Assembly (NCBI GenBank): GCA_003505715.1
Contig: DNXU01000539.1
Coordinates: 1 to 11,528 of the forward strand
Direction of reading: 5' to 3'
DNA: 11,528 nt
Origin: Cyanobacteria bacterium UBA8803
GTDB taxonomy: Bacteria; Cyanobacteriota; Cyanobacteriia; Cyanobacteriales; Coleofasciculaceae
Shown piece by piece: positions 1-6,352 of this stretch. Below the pieces are notes generated by a model. The model was given only the letters and a program-made list of their open reading frames with translations. It was not told the origin of the DNA and searched no databases. Positions within the stretch are counted from its first letter, which is position 1, and every line of letters begins with the position of its first letter. The position numbers and the translations under genes are program-made.

Positions 1-78
1 TGCGCTTTTTGTCAACCTCTTTTACTGGACTGGCGCTCTAGAACCTGATATAAATTCCCAAGCATGGGGGAAAAGACT

Positions 79-103
79 AGCTCCCCCCCCAAATTGGGGG
101 GCT
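79..103. repeat. C-run/G-run hairpin
   Basis: AGC, one T and eight Cs (79-90) are followed by AAATT and then six Gs and CT (91-103). The arms pair as AGC/GCT plus a C-G stem with one possible G-U pair. Short C-tract/G-tract inverted repeats like this are common between genes in filamentous cyanobacteria. There is no T-run after it on either strand, so a terminator call is weak. It is probably a dispersed intergenic element. Confidence 0.4.
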
Positions 104-162
104 TTGGCGTCATCCTCCTACTAGCGATTGATGAATTGAGTAATTGTGCCCTTCTTTAATAG

Positions 163-180
163 TTGTGTATCAATACACAA
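163..180. promoter_or_regulatory. Perfect 18-base palindrome, operator-like
   Basis: TTGTGTAT-CA-ATACACAA has two perfect 8-base arms separated by two bases. Size and symmetry fit a binding site for a dimeric regulator, and it lies about 135 bases upstream of the small + strand gene at 315. It does not match the NtcA consensus (GTA-N8-TAC), because the GTA and TAC here are only four bases apart. The regulator is unknown. A chance palindrome or a short RNA hairpin is also possible. Confidence 0.35.
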
Positions 181-314
181 TATCTATGACAAGTCATCCC
201 TAAAATATTAAGATAAGTTTAAGATTGGGCAACAGGGTGGAGAAGTTGCTAGCGCTCCTGTACTTACTTGCCCTCAACTTTTGTTTGCCTACACACCTTT
301 TTGCCACTTTAACC

Positions 315-509
315 ATGCCCCTTATCCATATCCACCTCCTGACTATCTTCCAGGACTATCTTCTACTAGTCTTCCATACTGAGTCGCACTGTTGGCAGTT
401 CCGAGTTACGACCCCAGCCGGAGAAGTGTTTGGGATGCAGCTGCCTTATGATTCTCCTGATGTCGCTGAAAGAGTGGCACGGAATTGGATTGACTTTAGA
501 GCGAGGTAA
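315..509 (+). CDS. Small conserved-looking hypothetical protein (about 64 aa)
   Basis: I do not recognise a named family. The reading frame is open from a TTG at 225 to the TAA at 507-509. I prefer the ATG at 315, giving 64 residues, because the sequence after it has the even composition of a real small soluble protein: a hydrophobic start, then WQFRV, a TPAGEVFG turn, and a closing amphipathic helix around AERVARNWIDF. This pattern (a Trp-Gln-Phe-Arg strand, a Gly-Glu turn, then an Ala/Glu/Arg helix with Trp) resembles short cyanobacterial proteins of unknown function, but that is recall and not a search result. The alternative TTG start adds a Leu-rich 30-residue segment resembling a signal peptide ending near LFA, so export cannot be excluded. 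No Shine-Dalgarno sequence is visible at either start, which is common in cyanobacteria. It converges with the small - strand ORF that ends at 538. Confidence 0.5.
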   Translation: MPLIHIHLLTIFQDYLLLVFHTESHCWQFRVTTPAGEVFGMQLPYDSPDVAERVARNWIDFRAR

Positions 510-537
510 AGTCTGGCTTTTAAAGAATTTGCCACTC

Positions 538-675
538 TTATGCTTGTTGCATAAGGTACGTGACAATATCAAACCTACCCGTGATGACTTTATCTTCATC
601 TTCGATGGCAATAGTATCGATGCCTTCTTCGACGTTAATCTGGCTTGGGTAGCGATAGAAGTTAGCTAGTCGCAT
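538..675 (-). CDS. Candidate 45-aa small protein
   Basis: An ATG (complement of 673-675) opens 45 codons to a TAA (complement of 538-540). The translation starts MRLANFYRYP, continues through an acidic VEEGIDTIAIEDEDK stretch and ends with GRFDIVTYLMQQA. Codon choice and composition (alternating beta-like Ile/Val/Thr, acidic turn, closing amphipathic helix) look coding, more so than the overlapping + strand frame, which is rich in Leu and Cys without pattern. The closest upstream ribosome-binding candidate is AGGT about nine bases before the ATG, and it forms part of the right arm of a 9-bp hairpin (685-714). The ORF follows susA on the same strand by about 130 bases. I recognise no family. 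It could also be the remnant of a longer gene. Confidence 0.4.
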   Translation of the reverse strand: MRLANFYRYPSQINVEEGIDTIAIEDEDKVITGRFDIVTYLMQQA

Positions 676-684
676 AGTCAACTA

Positions 685-714
685 CCTACACTGACCTTAC
701 GGGTACAGTGTAGG
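685..714. repeat. 9-bp perfect hairpin upstream of small ORF
   Basis: CCTACACTG (685-693) and CAGTGTAGG (706-714) are perfect reverse complements. The inner ACC/GGT can extend the stem past a single bulged A. On the - strand the distal arm ends in AGGT nine bases before the ATG at 675, so the structure could mask that ribosome-binding candidate. It could equally be a 3'-end structure for transcripts from either side. No T-run follows. Confidence 0.5.
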
Positions 715-740
715 CTTGCGGGAAACTGTGGATTTGAGCT

Positions 741-770
741 ATTAGCCCGGAGTTGAAACTCCGGGCTGAT
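741..770. terminator. Strong GC hairpin downstream of susA
   Basis: AGCCCGGAGT (744-753), loop TGAA, ACTCCGGGCT (758-767) form a perfect 10-bp stem. Three more pairs at the base, one of them G-U, extend it to 13. It lies 36 bases past the susA stop codon on the same strand. A uridine tract is missing on both strands, so it is not a textbook intrinsic terminator. It may stabilise the 3' end of the susA message or be a dispersed hairpin repeat. Confidence 0.4.
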
Positions 771-788
771 TAGGGTAAACTCCCTCAA

Positions 789-819
789 ATATGAATCGTT
801 AATAATTAACGATTCATAT
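789..819. repeat. Perfect 31-base palindrome spanning the susA stop codon
   Basis: Fifteen-base arms (789-803 and 805-819) are perfect reverse complements around the single base 804. The TAA of susA (complement of 806-808) and its last codons lie inside one arm. The stem is AT-rich and has no following T-run. It may act as a 3' mRNA structure, a weak transcription end in combination with the hairpin at 741-770, or a protein-binding site. Confidence 0.6.
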
Positions 820-3226
820 GCTCCTCTAACAACTTTTGCGCCCGTGGCTTATAAATCAGATAGAACAACGCCTCGATATACCGCAGCAAATCCTCCTGAT
901 TGTCCTGAGAGGTGAAATTCCAGAAGCCGTAAATCCGTGCTAAGGATAGCAGTCGTGTGACGTGAATTTTCCAGGTGTAGGTGGTGTAAACCCGCTCCAT
1001 CCCTTGATCGGAAATTTCTACCCAATAGTCAGGATTGTGGTCGCATTTCGACAGGAAATCCAAAATCTTTTGCGCCGTTTCTTCCTGGTTGGTAGGATTA
1101 ATTAAAAATCCATTTACTTTGTCCTGAATAATCTCCAAAGGACCGCCAAACTGGGTGCCAAAGGTCGGCAAACCCGTAATCATGGATTCTAAAATCGTTA
1201 AACCGAAGGCTTCAAACAACGCTGGTTGCACGAAAATCCCTCGGTGGTCGGCAATTACCCGATAGATCTCCCCAGAGTCCCGCTTGGGTAAGCGCACGCC
1301 CAACCAACGGAACTTACCATGTAAGTTGTACTCGTCGATAACCCGATACAGCTTAACGATTTCCTCTTTTTCTTCGTTGTCCGTTGATTCTTCAGTCCGC
1401 AGTTTCCCTGCTACTAAAATCAGGTTACAACGCTCTTGTAATTCCTTGCTCTTGCCAAAACATTCGGCTAAACCAGTCAGGTTTTTAATCCGATCCAGAC
1501 GCGCCATTGAGAAAATGGGGCGCTTTCCTGGGTCATCAAGTTTACCAACCACTACGGCGGGATCGTCTAAAGTAAACAGCAGTTCTTCTAGCCGTTCGAT
1601 ATCCCCAGGAATCCGTTCTTCTGTGCGCTTGTAGGGGAAGTAAACATTCTCATTCACCCCAGGCGGTACGATGTTGAATTTGGGAGAGAACAGTTCAATC
1701 CCATTCACTACATGATACAAGTCCGGCATGGTGAAATTCTGGTAGGACTCGTACTGACCCACGCTATCCGGCTTACCGACAATTTCTTGATAGGTACTGC
1801 TGATAATAAAGTTTGCCGAATTCATGGCAATCAAATCAGCAGTGAATTGGATCGAGAAGTGGTACTGGTCTTCCAGATCTTGCCAGTAGAGGTTACTGAA
1901 CAGGTATTTGGACTTTTCTAAGGCGTGGGCAATGATACTCTGAGTTACTTTCAGCCGTCGTGCCAGCAGGAAGGCAACCAAATTGCCATCAGAATAGTTC
2001 CCCACAATTAAGTCCGGGCGACCTTGGAATTCTGCTAATAGCTCTTTTTCAGCATCAATGGCATAAGTTTCCAGATAAGGCCAGATCTCAAATCGAGATG
2101 TCCAGTTCTGAGTCACTTTGGGATTGAATTCCCGGAACGGCACTCGCAAAATCCAGGCATTATCGGTGCCGTAAACTTTTTCTAAACGTTCGTTACACCG
2201 CGTCCCATCGCTGTTGGGAATCAGGCGGCTGAGGATAATAATCTTGGGTTCAATTCCCAAAGACTCCAGTCCCGCCAGCTTGATGTCCTCTTGCAGCTGC
2301 TTTTCTAAACTCCGCGCCTGATCGAGGACGTATACCACTTGACCGCCTGTATCCGGACGCCCTAAAACTCCTTCTTGAGCGAACCAGCCGTGGACGGAGA
2401 CGAGGACGATCCGAAAGACCATGGGGATGCGGGAGAGGAACTGCTCGAGTACCCGATCGTCAGGAGCATCAATCAGGTCATTGAGCATTTCCAGGGTTTG
2501 CTGTATCCGACTAGCAGTGCTACCCCAACCCGGTTCAAAGCCCATTTCTTGCAGTTTAAAGCGCAAGGTTTGGTAAAGTTCATCATCGGGGCGATCGCTC
2601 ACAAAGCGCAACGCTTCTTTCACCTGTTCGGAAAGTTGCTGTTGGCTTTTAATGCGTTCATTGATCAGCAGTTGAGTGCCCTGGAAATTGTGGATGCTTA
2701 AGAAATTGTATAGGGACGACTGCCACTCCTGGGGGTCTTGAAATAGCTTGCTAGATAGATAGCGATTGAGGAATTGGACGCCTTTGCCAATGTTTTTCGG
2801 GTCGCGAATGGTCGGGCTGTAGTCGTAAAATGGTTTGAAATCCAGCTCCAGGATGTCTCCTTCCTGGGGTTTGTAACGGTTGACAAAGCGATCGCGCACG
2901 TCCAGCAGTTCTTGTACCGTTATTGGCTCAACGGACAAGTCTTCAAACAGTCGGAAAGCTTCTTGGGAGGCAATCTTGGGTCGGACAATCAGGTAGAGGC
3001 ATTCATCCTCCAAAATAATTTCCTGGGTGTAGTAAATTAACCGCCCCAGGTGCGAAGACTGAGCAAAATATCCGGGTTTTTGGTTGCTAGTGCAGTATTC
3101 ACCAAAAGCAGTAACGATGTCATTTCTCAGTAGATAGCGAGGCCCTGACGTTCTTAACTGGCTGGCAAACTGGCGCAAATCGCTTTTTTCTTCAGAATCG
3201 AGCACATCCTGGATCAAATTGAGCAT
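806..3226 (-). CDS. susA: Sucrose synthase (SusA)
   Basis: Catalyses the reversible reaction sucrose + NDP = NDP-glucose + fructose in the cytoplasm. In filamentous cyanobacteria it mainly cleaves sucrose to feed ADP/UDP-glucose into polysaccharide synthesis. I chose the ATG at 3226 (806 aa) because GGGAG sits six bases before it. A TTG four codons upstream is the longer alternative. 806 residues equals the length I recall for Anabaena SusA. Visible features: an N-terminal regulatory region (about 1-265) starting with DSEEKSDLR; the GT-B donor/acceptor domains beginning at GWFAQEGVLGRPDTGGQ (about 280-296); HALEKSKYLFSNLYW (434-448); the phosphate-binding MARLDRIKNL block with Arg576 and Lys581; and the retaining-glycosyltransferase EX7E motif EAFGLTILE (672-680). 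A plant-type phosphorylatable serine motif is not evident. The gene is complete, with separate flanking gaps, so it is probably monocistronic. The nucleotide preference (ADP or UDP) cannot be read from sequence alone. Confidence 0.97.
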   Translation of the reverse strand: MLNLIQDVLDSEEKSDLRQFASQLRTSGPRYLLRNDIVTAFGEYCTSNQKPGYFAQSSHLGRLIYYTQEIILEDECLYLIVRPKIASQEAFRLFEDLSVEPITVQELLDVRDRFVNRYKPQEGDILELDFKPFYDYSPTIRDPKNIGKGVQFLNRYLSSKLFQDPQEWQSSLYNFLSIHNFQGTQLLINERIKSQQQLSEQVKEALRFVSDRPDDELYQTLRFKLQEMGFEPGWGSTASRIQQTLEMLNDLIDAPDDRVLEQFLSRIPMVFRIVLVSVHGWFAQEGVLGRPDTGGQVVYVLDQARSLEKQLQEDIKLAGLESLGIEPKIIILSRLIPNSDGTRCNERLEKVYGTDNAWILRVPFREFNPKVTQNWTSRFEIWPYLETYAIDAEKELLAEFQGRPDLIVGNYSDGNLVAFLLARRLKVTQSIIAHALEKSKYLFSNLYWQDLEDQYHFSIQFTADLIAMNSANFIISSTYQEIVGKPDSVGQYESYQNFTMPDLYHVVNGIELFSPKFNIVPPGVNENVYFPYKRTEERIPGDIERLEELLFTLDDPAVVVGKLDDPGKRPIFSMARLDRIKNLTGLAECFGKSKELQERCNLILVAGKLRTEESTDNEEKEEIVKLYRVIDEYNLHGKFRWLGVRLPKRDSGEIYRVIADHRGIFVQPALFEAFGLTILESMITGLPTFGTQFGGPLEIIQDKVNGFLINPTNQEETAQKILDFLSKCDHNPDYWVEISDQGMERVYTTYTWKIHVTRLLSLARIYGFWNFTSQDNQEDLLRYIEALFYLIYKPRAQKLLEEHMNR

Positions 3227-3240
3227 TATAACTCCCAAAG
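3221..3240 (-). promoter_or_regulatory. Ribosome-binding site that fixes the susA start
   Basis: On the - strand TTTGGGAGTTATA immediately precedes the ATG at 3226. The GGGAG core lies six bases from the start. It overlaps the alternative upstream TTG codon, so that codon is unlikely to be used. Confidence 0.6.
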
Positions 3241-3260
3241 AACAAATTCAAGACAAACAA

Positions 3261-3295
3261 CAAAATTAATTTTGAAGCCTGAAGCGGTGAGGCTT
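3261..3295 (-). promoter_or_regulatory. Structured susA leader: palindrome plus hairpin
   Basis: Between 35 and 70 bases upstream of the susA ATG lie a 6-bp hairpin (AAGCCT 3275-3280, AGGCTT 3290-3295, nine-base loop) and, directly next to it, the perfect 14-base palindrome CAAAATTAATTTTG (3261-3274). Either could be a 5' UTR structure or an operator. A -35/-10 pair with proper spacing is not visible, and no NtcA box (GTA-N8-TAC) was found in this gap. Confidence 0.3.
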
Positions 3296-3320
3296 TCCGG
3301 AAAAAACCCCACGTTCTCCT

Positions 3321-3431
3321 TCAAAATTCAAGCACCGGCCTAACTAAACGATCTAGTCCTTCAGGTTTACAGTAGGCAAAGCAGTCCCCTAAGGTACGCG
3401 CATAGAAGCGTTCCTCCTGGTGGTGACAAAT
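3321..3431 (-). other. Cys-patterned mini-ORF without a standard start codon
   Basis: The - strand is open from a TAA (complement of 3438-3440) to a TGA (complement of 3321-3323), 38 sense codons. The translation carries CSIC, then HHQEERFYARTLGDC, then FAYC, and ends DRLVRPVLEF. The four cysteines are spaced C-x2-C-x14-C-x3-C, like a miniature zinc ribbon. No ATG, GTG or TTG is available before the cysteines. Only an ATT (complement of 3429-3431) lies in frame, and an ATG offset by one base precedes it. It ends about 95 bases before susA on the same strand. It may be a decayed small gene, a gene with a sequencing frameshift, or chance. Confidence 0.25.
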
Positions 3432-3442
3432 GCTGCATTACG

Positions 3443-3465
3443 TGTGCCAGCCTACCACAGGCACA
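3443..3465. repeat. Small hairpin after the carboxypeptidase stop
   Basis: TGTGCC (3443-3448) pairs with GGCACA (3460-3465) across an 11-base loop, 19 bases past the M32 peptidase stop on the - strand. A competing GCCT/AGGC pairing exists inside it. There is no T-run, so it is only a possible 3'-end structure. Confidence 0.3.
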
Positions 3466-3483
3466 AGCCAAATGATCTCACCT

Positions 3484-5007
3484 TCACAGACTGTAAAGTT
3501 GTCCGTATTTTTGCCGAATGTAACGGATAAAAGGAGCAATGTGCAACTGTGTACCAGTGACGCTCCCAATCAGTTCAGCTGCGGTGTATTTACAACCGTG
3601 TTGGTAGATATTCTCTTTTAACCAGTTATGCAACGTACTAAATTGTCCCTGCTCAATGTTAACTAAGATTTCTGGATGAGCAGCTAAAGCAGCTTCAAAA
3701 ATTTGAGCGCTCATCAAGTTGCCCAAAGTATAGCACTGGAACATGCCGCCGATCTGACCTGTGTACCAGTGAACGTCCTGTAAAACCCCGTCACTGTCAT
3801 TTTCGGGCACAATACCCAAATCCGAGCGATAGCGTTCATTCCAGGCTTCGGGGAGGTCACGAATCTCCAATCTGCCTTCCAGCATCTGGAGTTCTAAGTC
3901 AAAGCGGATCATGACATGGAGATTATAAGTCACTTCGTCAGCATCGGTGCGGATTAGCGATCGCTTAACTTTGTTAATAGCGCGATAGAAGGTTTCGAGG
4001 CCAATATTGCCCAACTGGGTAGGGAAGAAGGCTTGCAGTTGGGGATAGAAGAATTTCCAAAAGCCCAAACTCCGACCGACTAGATTTTCCCAAAGTCGGG
4101 ATTGACTTTCGTGGATGCCTGCCGAAGTTCCTCCAGCTAGGGGGGTGCCTTCCAACTCTGGGTTAATCCCTTGCTCGTACAGCGCGTGGCCCATTTCATG
4201 GATACTACTAAATAGTGCCTGATCTAGGTCATTCTCATAGACGCGGGTGGTAATGCGCACGTCACCCGTGGAAAAGTTGATCATAAACGGGTGGTGAGTC
4301 TGGTCTTGACGCCCCCGTTGGAAGTCATAACCTAACTGCTCAATGGCTTTGAGTGTAAATTTTAACTGCTGGGCTTCGGGATAGACTTGGTGCAAGCAAC
4401 TATCATCAATGGGGGTTTGGGAGGTAATTGCTTCCACGATCGGCACGAGTTGCTGCCGCAAGTTAGCAAACAGCGATCGCAAAAATGATGCCTTCATGCC
4501 GTAGTCAGCAAAATCAATTAACGGATCGGCGATATGATCGTATTCTGGGAAAAAGTTAGCCAGTTCGCGGCTCAGATCTAAGGTTTTTTCTAGGTAAGGC
4601 TGCACTGCGGCAAAATTATTGGCTGGTCTAGCTCGTGCCCAAGCACCGTAAGCTTCGGTGCGATGCTTGGAGAATTCAGCCATAAAGTTGGCTGGTACTC
4701 GCACTGCTCGCTCGTATTTTCTGCGAGTAATCCGGATTAAGCTCGCTTCATCAGAATCATAAGATAGGCTGGCTTCATAAGGGCGCAGGTCTTCTAGGAG
4801 TTGACCGATCGCCGATTCGGTAAACTTACTGTGGGAAATTTGTTGTAGGGTAGCCAGTTGGCGTCCACGAGCCTCGGCACCACCAGGAGGCATGTAAGTG
4901 GCTTGATCCCAGTACAACAGGGAGGCAGCGGCTTCGAGATCGTTAATTTCCGCAAGGCGGGTTTTTAGTTCTACAAGTTTCGGTTCTGTCTTTTCGATAG
5001 TCTGCAT
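3484..5007 (-). CDS. M32 family (Taq-type) metallocarboxypeptidase
   Basis: Zinc-dependent cytoplasmic carboxypeptidase that removes C-terminal residues from peptides (proline is usually poorly cleaved by this family). It probably works in peptide turnover. The protein is 507 residues, the normal M32 size. The catalytic HExxH motif is HEMGH at 270-274, with Glu271 as general base and His270/His274 as metal ligands. The third ligand is Glu300 in HESQSRLWEN (299-308). Other M32 hallmarks visible are an early LYWDQATYMPPGGAEARG block (31-48), HPF and DVRITTRV (239-256), IRTDADEVTYNLHV (352-365) and GVLQDVHW (407-414). All catalytic positions are intact. The ATG at 5007 is the first codon of the conserved length. 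It has no clear Shine-Dalgarno. Gaps of 257 and 466 bases separate it from its neighbours, so no operon is implied. No signal peptide is seen. Confidence 0.95.
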   Translation of the reverse strand: MQTIEKTEPKLVELKTRLAEINDLEAAASLLYWDQATYMPPGGAEARGRQLATLQQISHSKFTESAIGQLLEDLRPYEASLSYDSDEASLIRITRRKYERAVRVPANFMAEFSKHRTEAYGAWARARPANNFAAVQPYLEKTLDLSRELANFFPEYDHIADPLIDFADYGMKASFLRSLFANLRQQLVPIVEAITSQTPIDDSCLHQVYPEAQQLKFTLKAIEQLGYDFQRGRQDQTHHPFMINFSTGDVRITTRVYENDLDQALFSSIHEMGHALYEQGINPELEGTPLAGGTSAGIHESQSRLWENLVGRSLGFWKFFYPQLQAFFPTQLGNIGLETFYRAINKVKRSLIRTDADEVTYNLHVMIRFDLELQMLEGRLEIRDLPEAWNERYRSDLGIVPENDSDGVLQDVHWYTGQIGGMFQCYTLGNLMSAQIFEAALAAHPEILVNIEQGQFSTLHNWLKENIYQHGCKYTAAELIGSVTGTQLHIAPFIRYIRQKYGQLYSL

Positions 5008-5473
5008 GATTGAGGGGCGATGCTTTAATACTCGTTTTCTATGGTTTCTATGGTGTTTCCCAGATCAGTAAATGTACACCTGACAATCGAAAAGGAGAAT
5101 CTTTCCTGCCTTACAGGAGAAGAGCAGCTAAGCTGAAAACCAAGGCGTTCACCCTGATCCGAGCAACTGTACGGCGGTGCTGCCTCCGCTCGCACAAGTT
5201 CCTCAAGATGGCAAACCCTGATAGGGTTAAAGACTCAGGAGTTATCTGGAGCAACCCCGATCTCCCAACAGCTCATACTAGAGGGCAATCAGTCTTTGGA
5301 AGAGTACAAACTAATATTCTGCCATTTCTACAGGAGTTCAACATTTCCTCCTGATGGTACACTGTTTTTCCTGCTCATCTGGAATTTGGCATCCCGATCG
5401 CACCCCCGCTCTCTATTCCAGAAAGCTTTCATCTCTCATCCTGCCCCTGACGGCAATCCCATCGCCGCTACTA
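5008..5473. other. 466-base gap with no supported gene
   Basis: I see no convincing coding sequence, tRNA or mobile element. A 114-codon + strand frame starting at a TTG (5010) is basic and patternless and lies head-to-head with the peptidase start, so I reject it. Minor structure: a 9-base tandem duplication TTTCTATGG x2 (5036-5053) just upstream of the peptidase, AACCCT-GAT-AGGGTT (5214-5228), and CAGGAG...CTCCTG (5331-5353), the last about 120 bases after the acetyltransferase stop on its strand. None has a T-run. The acetyltransferase frame is closed by three consecutive TAG codons. Confidence 0.5.
5036..5053. repeat. Tandem 9-base duplication
   Basis: TTTCTATGG occurs twice back to back, 29 to 46 bases upstream of the carboxypeptidase ATG. 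It may lie in that gene's promoter or leader. A TATTAA (complement of 5025-5030) lies between it and the start and could be a -10 box, but the matching -35 position reads CCATAG, which is not a consensus. Confidence 0.4.
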
Positions 5474-6094
5474 CTACCATTTTGGCATGGGTTCTTTCTC
5501 AATTCTGTAAATCTTGAAGCCGCACTCAAGGCAATTATCTAGGGAGTAGGGACTATCTAAGTTACTAGTATGGAGCCACAAGCGTTGATTCCCTTTGTTC
5601 CAAGCATAGGCGATGCCGTGACTCAATAAATGCTTGCCCAATCCCTGACCTAGATAAGACTCTCTTAGACCAAAGTAAACAATTTCCGTAGAGTAGAAAC
5701 GACCTGCCGGACCTTCTGCACGCTGCACGAGTTCTATGTATCCCGCTGGTGCGCCATCGACATACAAAACATGAATGCTCGTGCCTGGATCTGCCAAAAT
5801 AGCCTTAATTTGCTCGTCTGAGTAGGATAATCTCTCTCGCAAGCGCCACGGCTTACCGACAGTGCTGTACAAGAAACGATAAAAGGCTACATCTGGTGTC
5901 TCCATACACATTACTTTAACTCCATTCGGATAATTGAGATAAGCCGAACGGAATTGAGTAGAAGAAGTCATTTGGAGATAGGTGGTTACCAGAGTATCTG
6001 GTAACGGAGTGTCTCTTAAAGATTCAGGAAACACTGGTGGCTGATTATTTTTGGTACTTGCCATCGCCTTGAAAGCTGAGTTAATGGTCGCCAT
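5474..6094 (-). CDS. GNAT family N-acetyltransferase
   Basis: Transfers an acetyl group from acetyl-CoA to an amine. The substrate is not predictable. With the ATG at 6094 the protein has 206 residues, and a TTG two codons upstream or an ATG ten codons downstream are alternatives. The first 40 or so residues are low in structure, and the folded part starts near TQFRSAYLNYP. The GNAT core is visible as VLYVDGAPAGYIEL (strands 2-3, about 109-122), IVYFGLRESYLGQGLGKHLL (138-157) carrying the acetyl-CoA pyrophosphate loop QGLGKH (Q-x-x-G-x-G/A type), then RLWLHTSNLDSPYSLDNCLECGF (about 171-193), the usual motif B with Asn/Asp and the closing CGF turn. It is complete with a triple TAG stop. Neighbours give no clue to the substrate. 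No Shine-Dalgarno precedes any of the starts. It probably has its own promoter in the 320-base gap after carB. Confidence 0.85.
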   Translation of the reverse strand: MATINSAFKAMASTKNNQPPVFPESLRDTPLPDTLVTTYLQMTSSTQFRSAYLNYPNGVKVMCMETPDVAFYRFLYSTVGKPWRLRERLSYSDEQIKAILADPGTSIHVLYVDGAPAGYIELVQRAEGPAGRFYSTEIVYFGLRESYLGQGLGKHLLSHGIAYAWNKGNQRLWLHTSNLDSPYSLDNCLECGFKIYRIEKEPMPKW

Positions 6095-6234
6095 TGACAA
6101 TCAGCTAGTGTTGTCGGCAAAACCAGGCTTTTACAACCTTGGTAGTAATTTGCTCTCCGATTGACGGCTAGGTGCGAGCGCATCAAAATAATGCTCCTAC
6201 CACCCACTTTTGCCAGCCGATAGCACTATAGCAT

Positions 6235-6275
6235 TTCCCTTGGAGATGTGAAACCAGGGTTTCACTAAAAGGGAA
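6235..6275. repeat. Nested double inverted repeat
   Basis: An inner perfect 8-bp repeat, GTGAAACC (6248-6255) and GGTTTCAC (6258-6265), is enclosed by an outer 7-bp repeat, TTCCCTT (6235-6241) and AAGGGAA (6269-6275). As RNA on either strand this gives a two-part stem with a small internal loop. It is a candidate 3'-end structure for carB or a small dispersed element. There is no T-run. Confidence 0.5.
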
Positions 6276-6292
6276 CTCCTGAACAGGGAATA

Positions 6293-6352
6293 GGTAATGG
6301 GTGATGGGTAATTGGCAAAAAATTCCTGACCAATTACCGATTACTCATTACC
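6293..6352. repeat. 23-bp inverted repeat element (copy A)
   Basis: Arms 6293-6315 and 6330-6352 are reverse complements with three mismatches, two of which would be G-U pairs in RNA, around a 14-base loop. The arms are built from GGTAAT/ATTACC words, a type of short hairpin element common between cyanobacterial genes. A related copy (B) lies beyond the other end of carB at 9843-9901. On the - strand it is a strong stem about 70 bases after carB, so it may also protect or end that message. Confidence 0.6.

Larger units (their letters stand above)
1..314. other. Gene-poor leading stretch with two inverted repeats
   Basis: No gene can be supported here. One + frame is open from the window edge (base 2) to a TAG at 122-124, about 40 codons. 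It could be the tail of a gene entering from the left, but it runs through a C/G homopolymer hairpin and has no recognisable motif, so I do not call it. The stretch contains a C-run/G-run hairpin (79-103) and an 18-base palindrome (163-180), listed separately. The AT-rich bases 200-220 could hold a promoter for the small gene at 315, but no paired -35/-10 boxes with good spacing are visible. Confidence 0.5.

Noticed and set aside
2..124. Open + frame from the window edge, possible C-terminus of a leftward gene
   Set aside because: About 40 codons, reads through a C/G homopolymer hairpin and ends in a low-complexity tail. No support without the upstream sequence.
430..669. 79-codon + strand frame
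   Set aside because: It lies across the end of the 315-509 gene and opposite the more protein-like 45-codon - strand ORF. Its composition is patternless.
806..3238. Sucrose-phosphate synthase as an alternative identity for the 806-aa protein
   Set aside because: The N-terminal region, the HALEKSKY and MARLDRIKNL blocks and the length fit sucrose synthase. No phosphatase-like C-terminal domain is present.
5010..5354. 114-codon + strand frame in the gap upstream of the carboxypeptidase
   Set aside because: TTG start directly head-to-head with the peptidase ATG, Arg/Lys/Ser-rich without domain pattern, no ribosome-binding site.
6016..6207. 63-codon - strand frame overlapping the acetyltransferase start
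   Set aside because: More than half overlaps a clear GNAT gene in another frame, and the residues show no motif. Kept only as a possible leader-ORF note.
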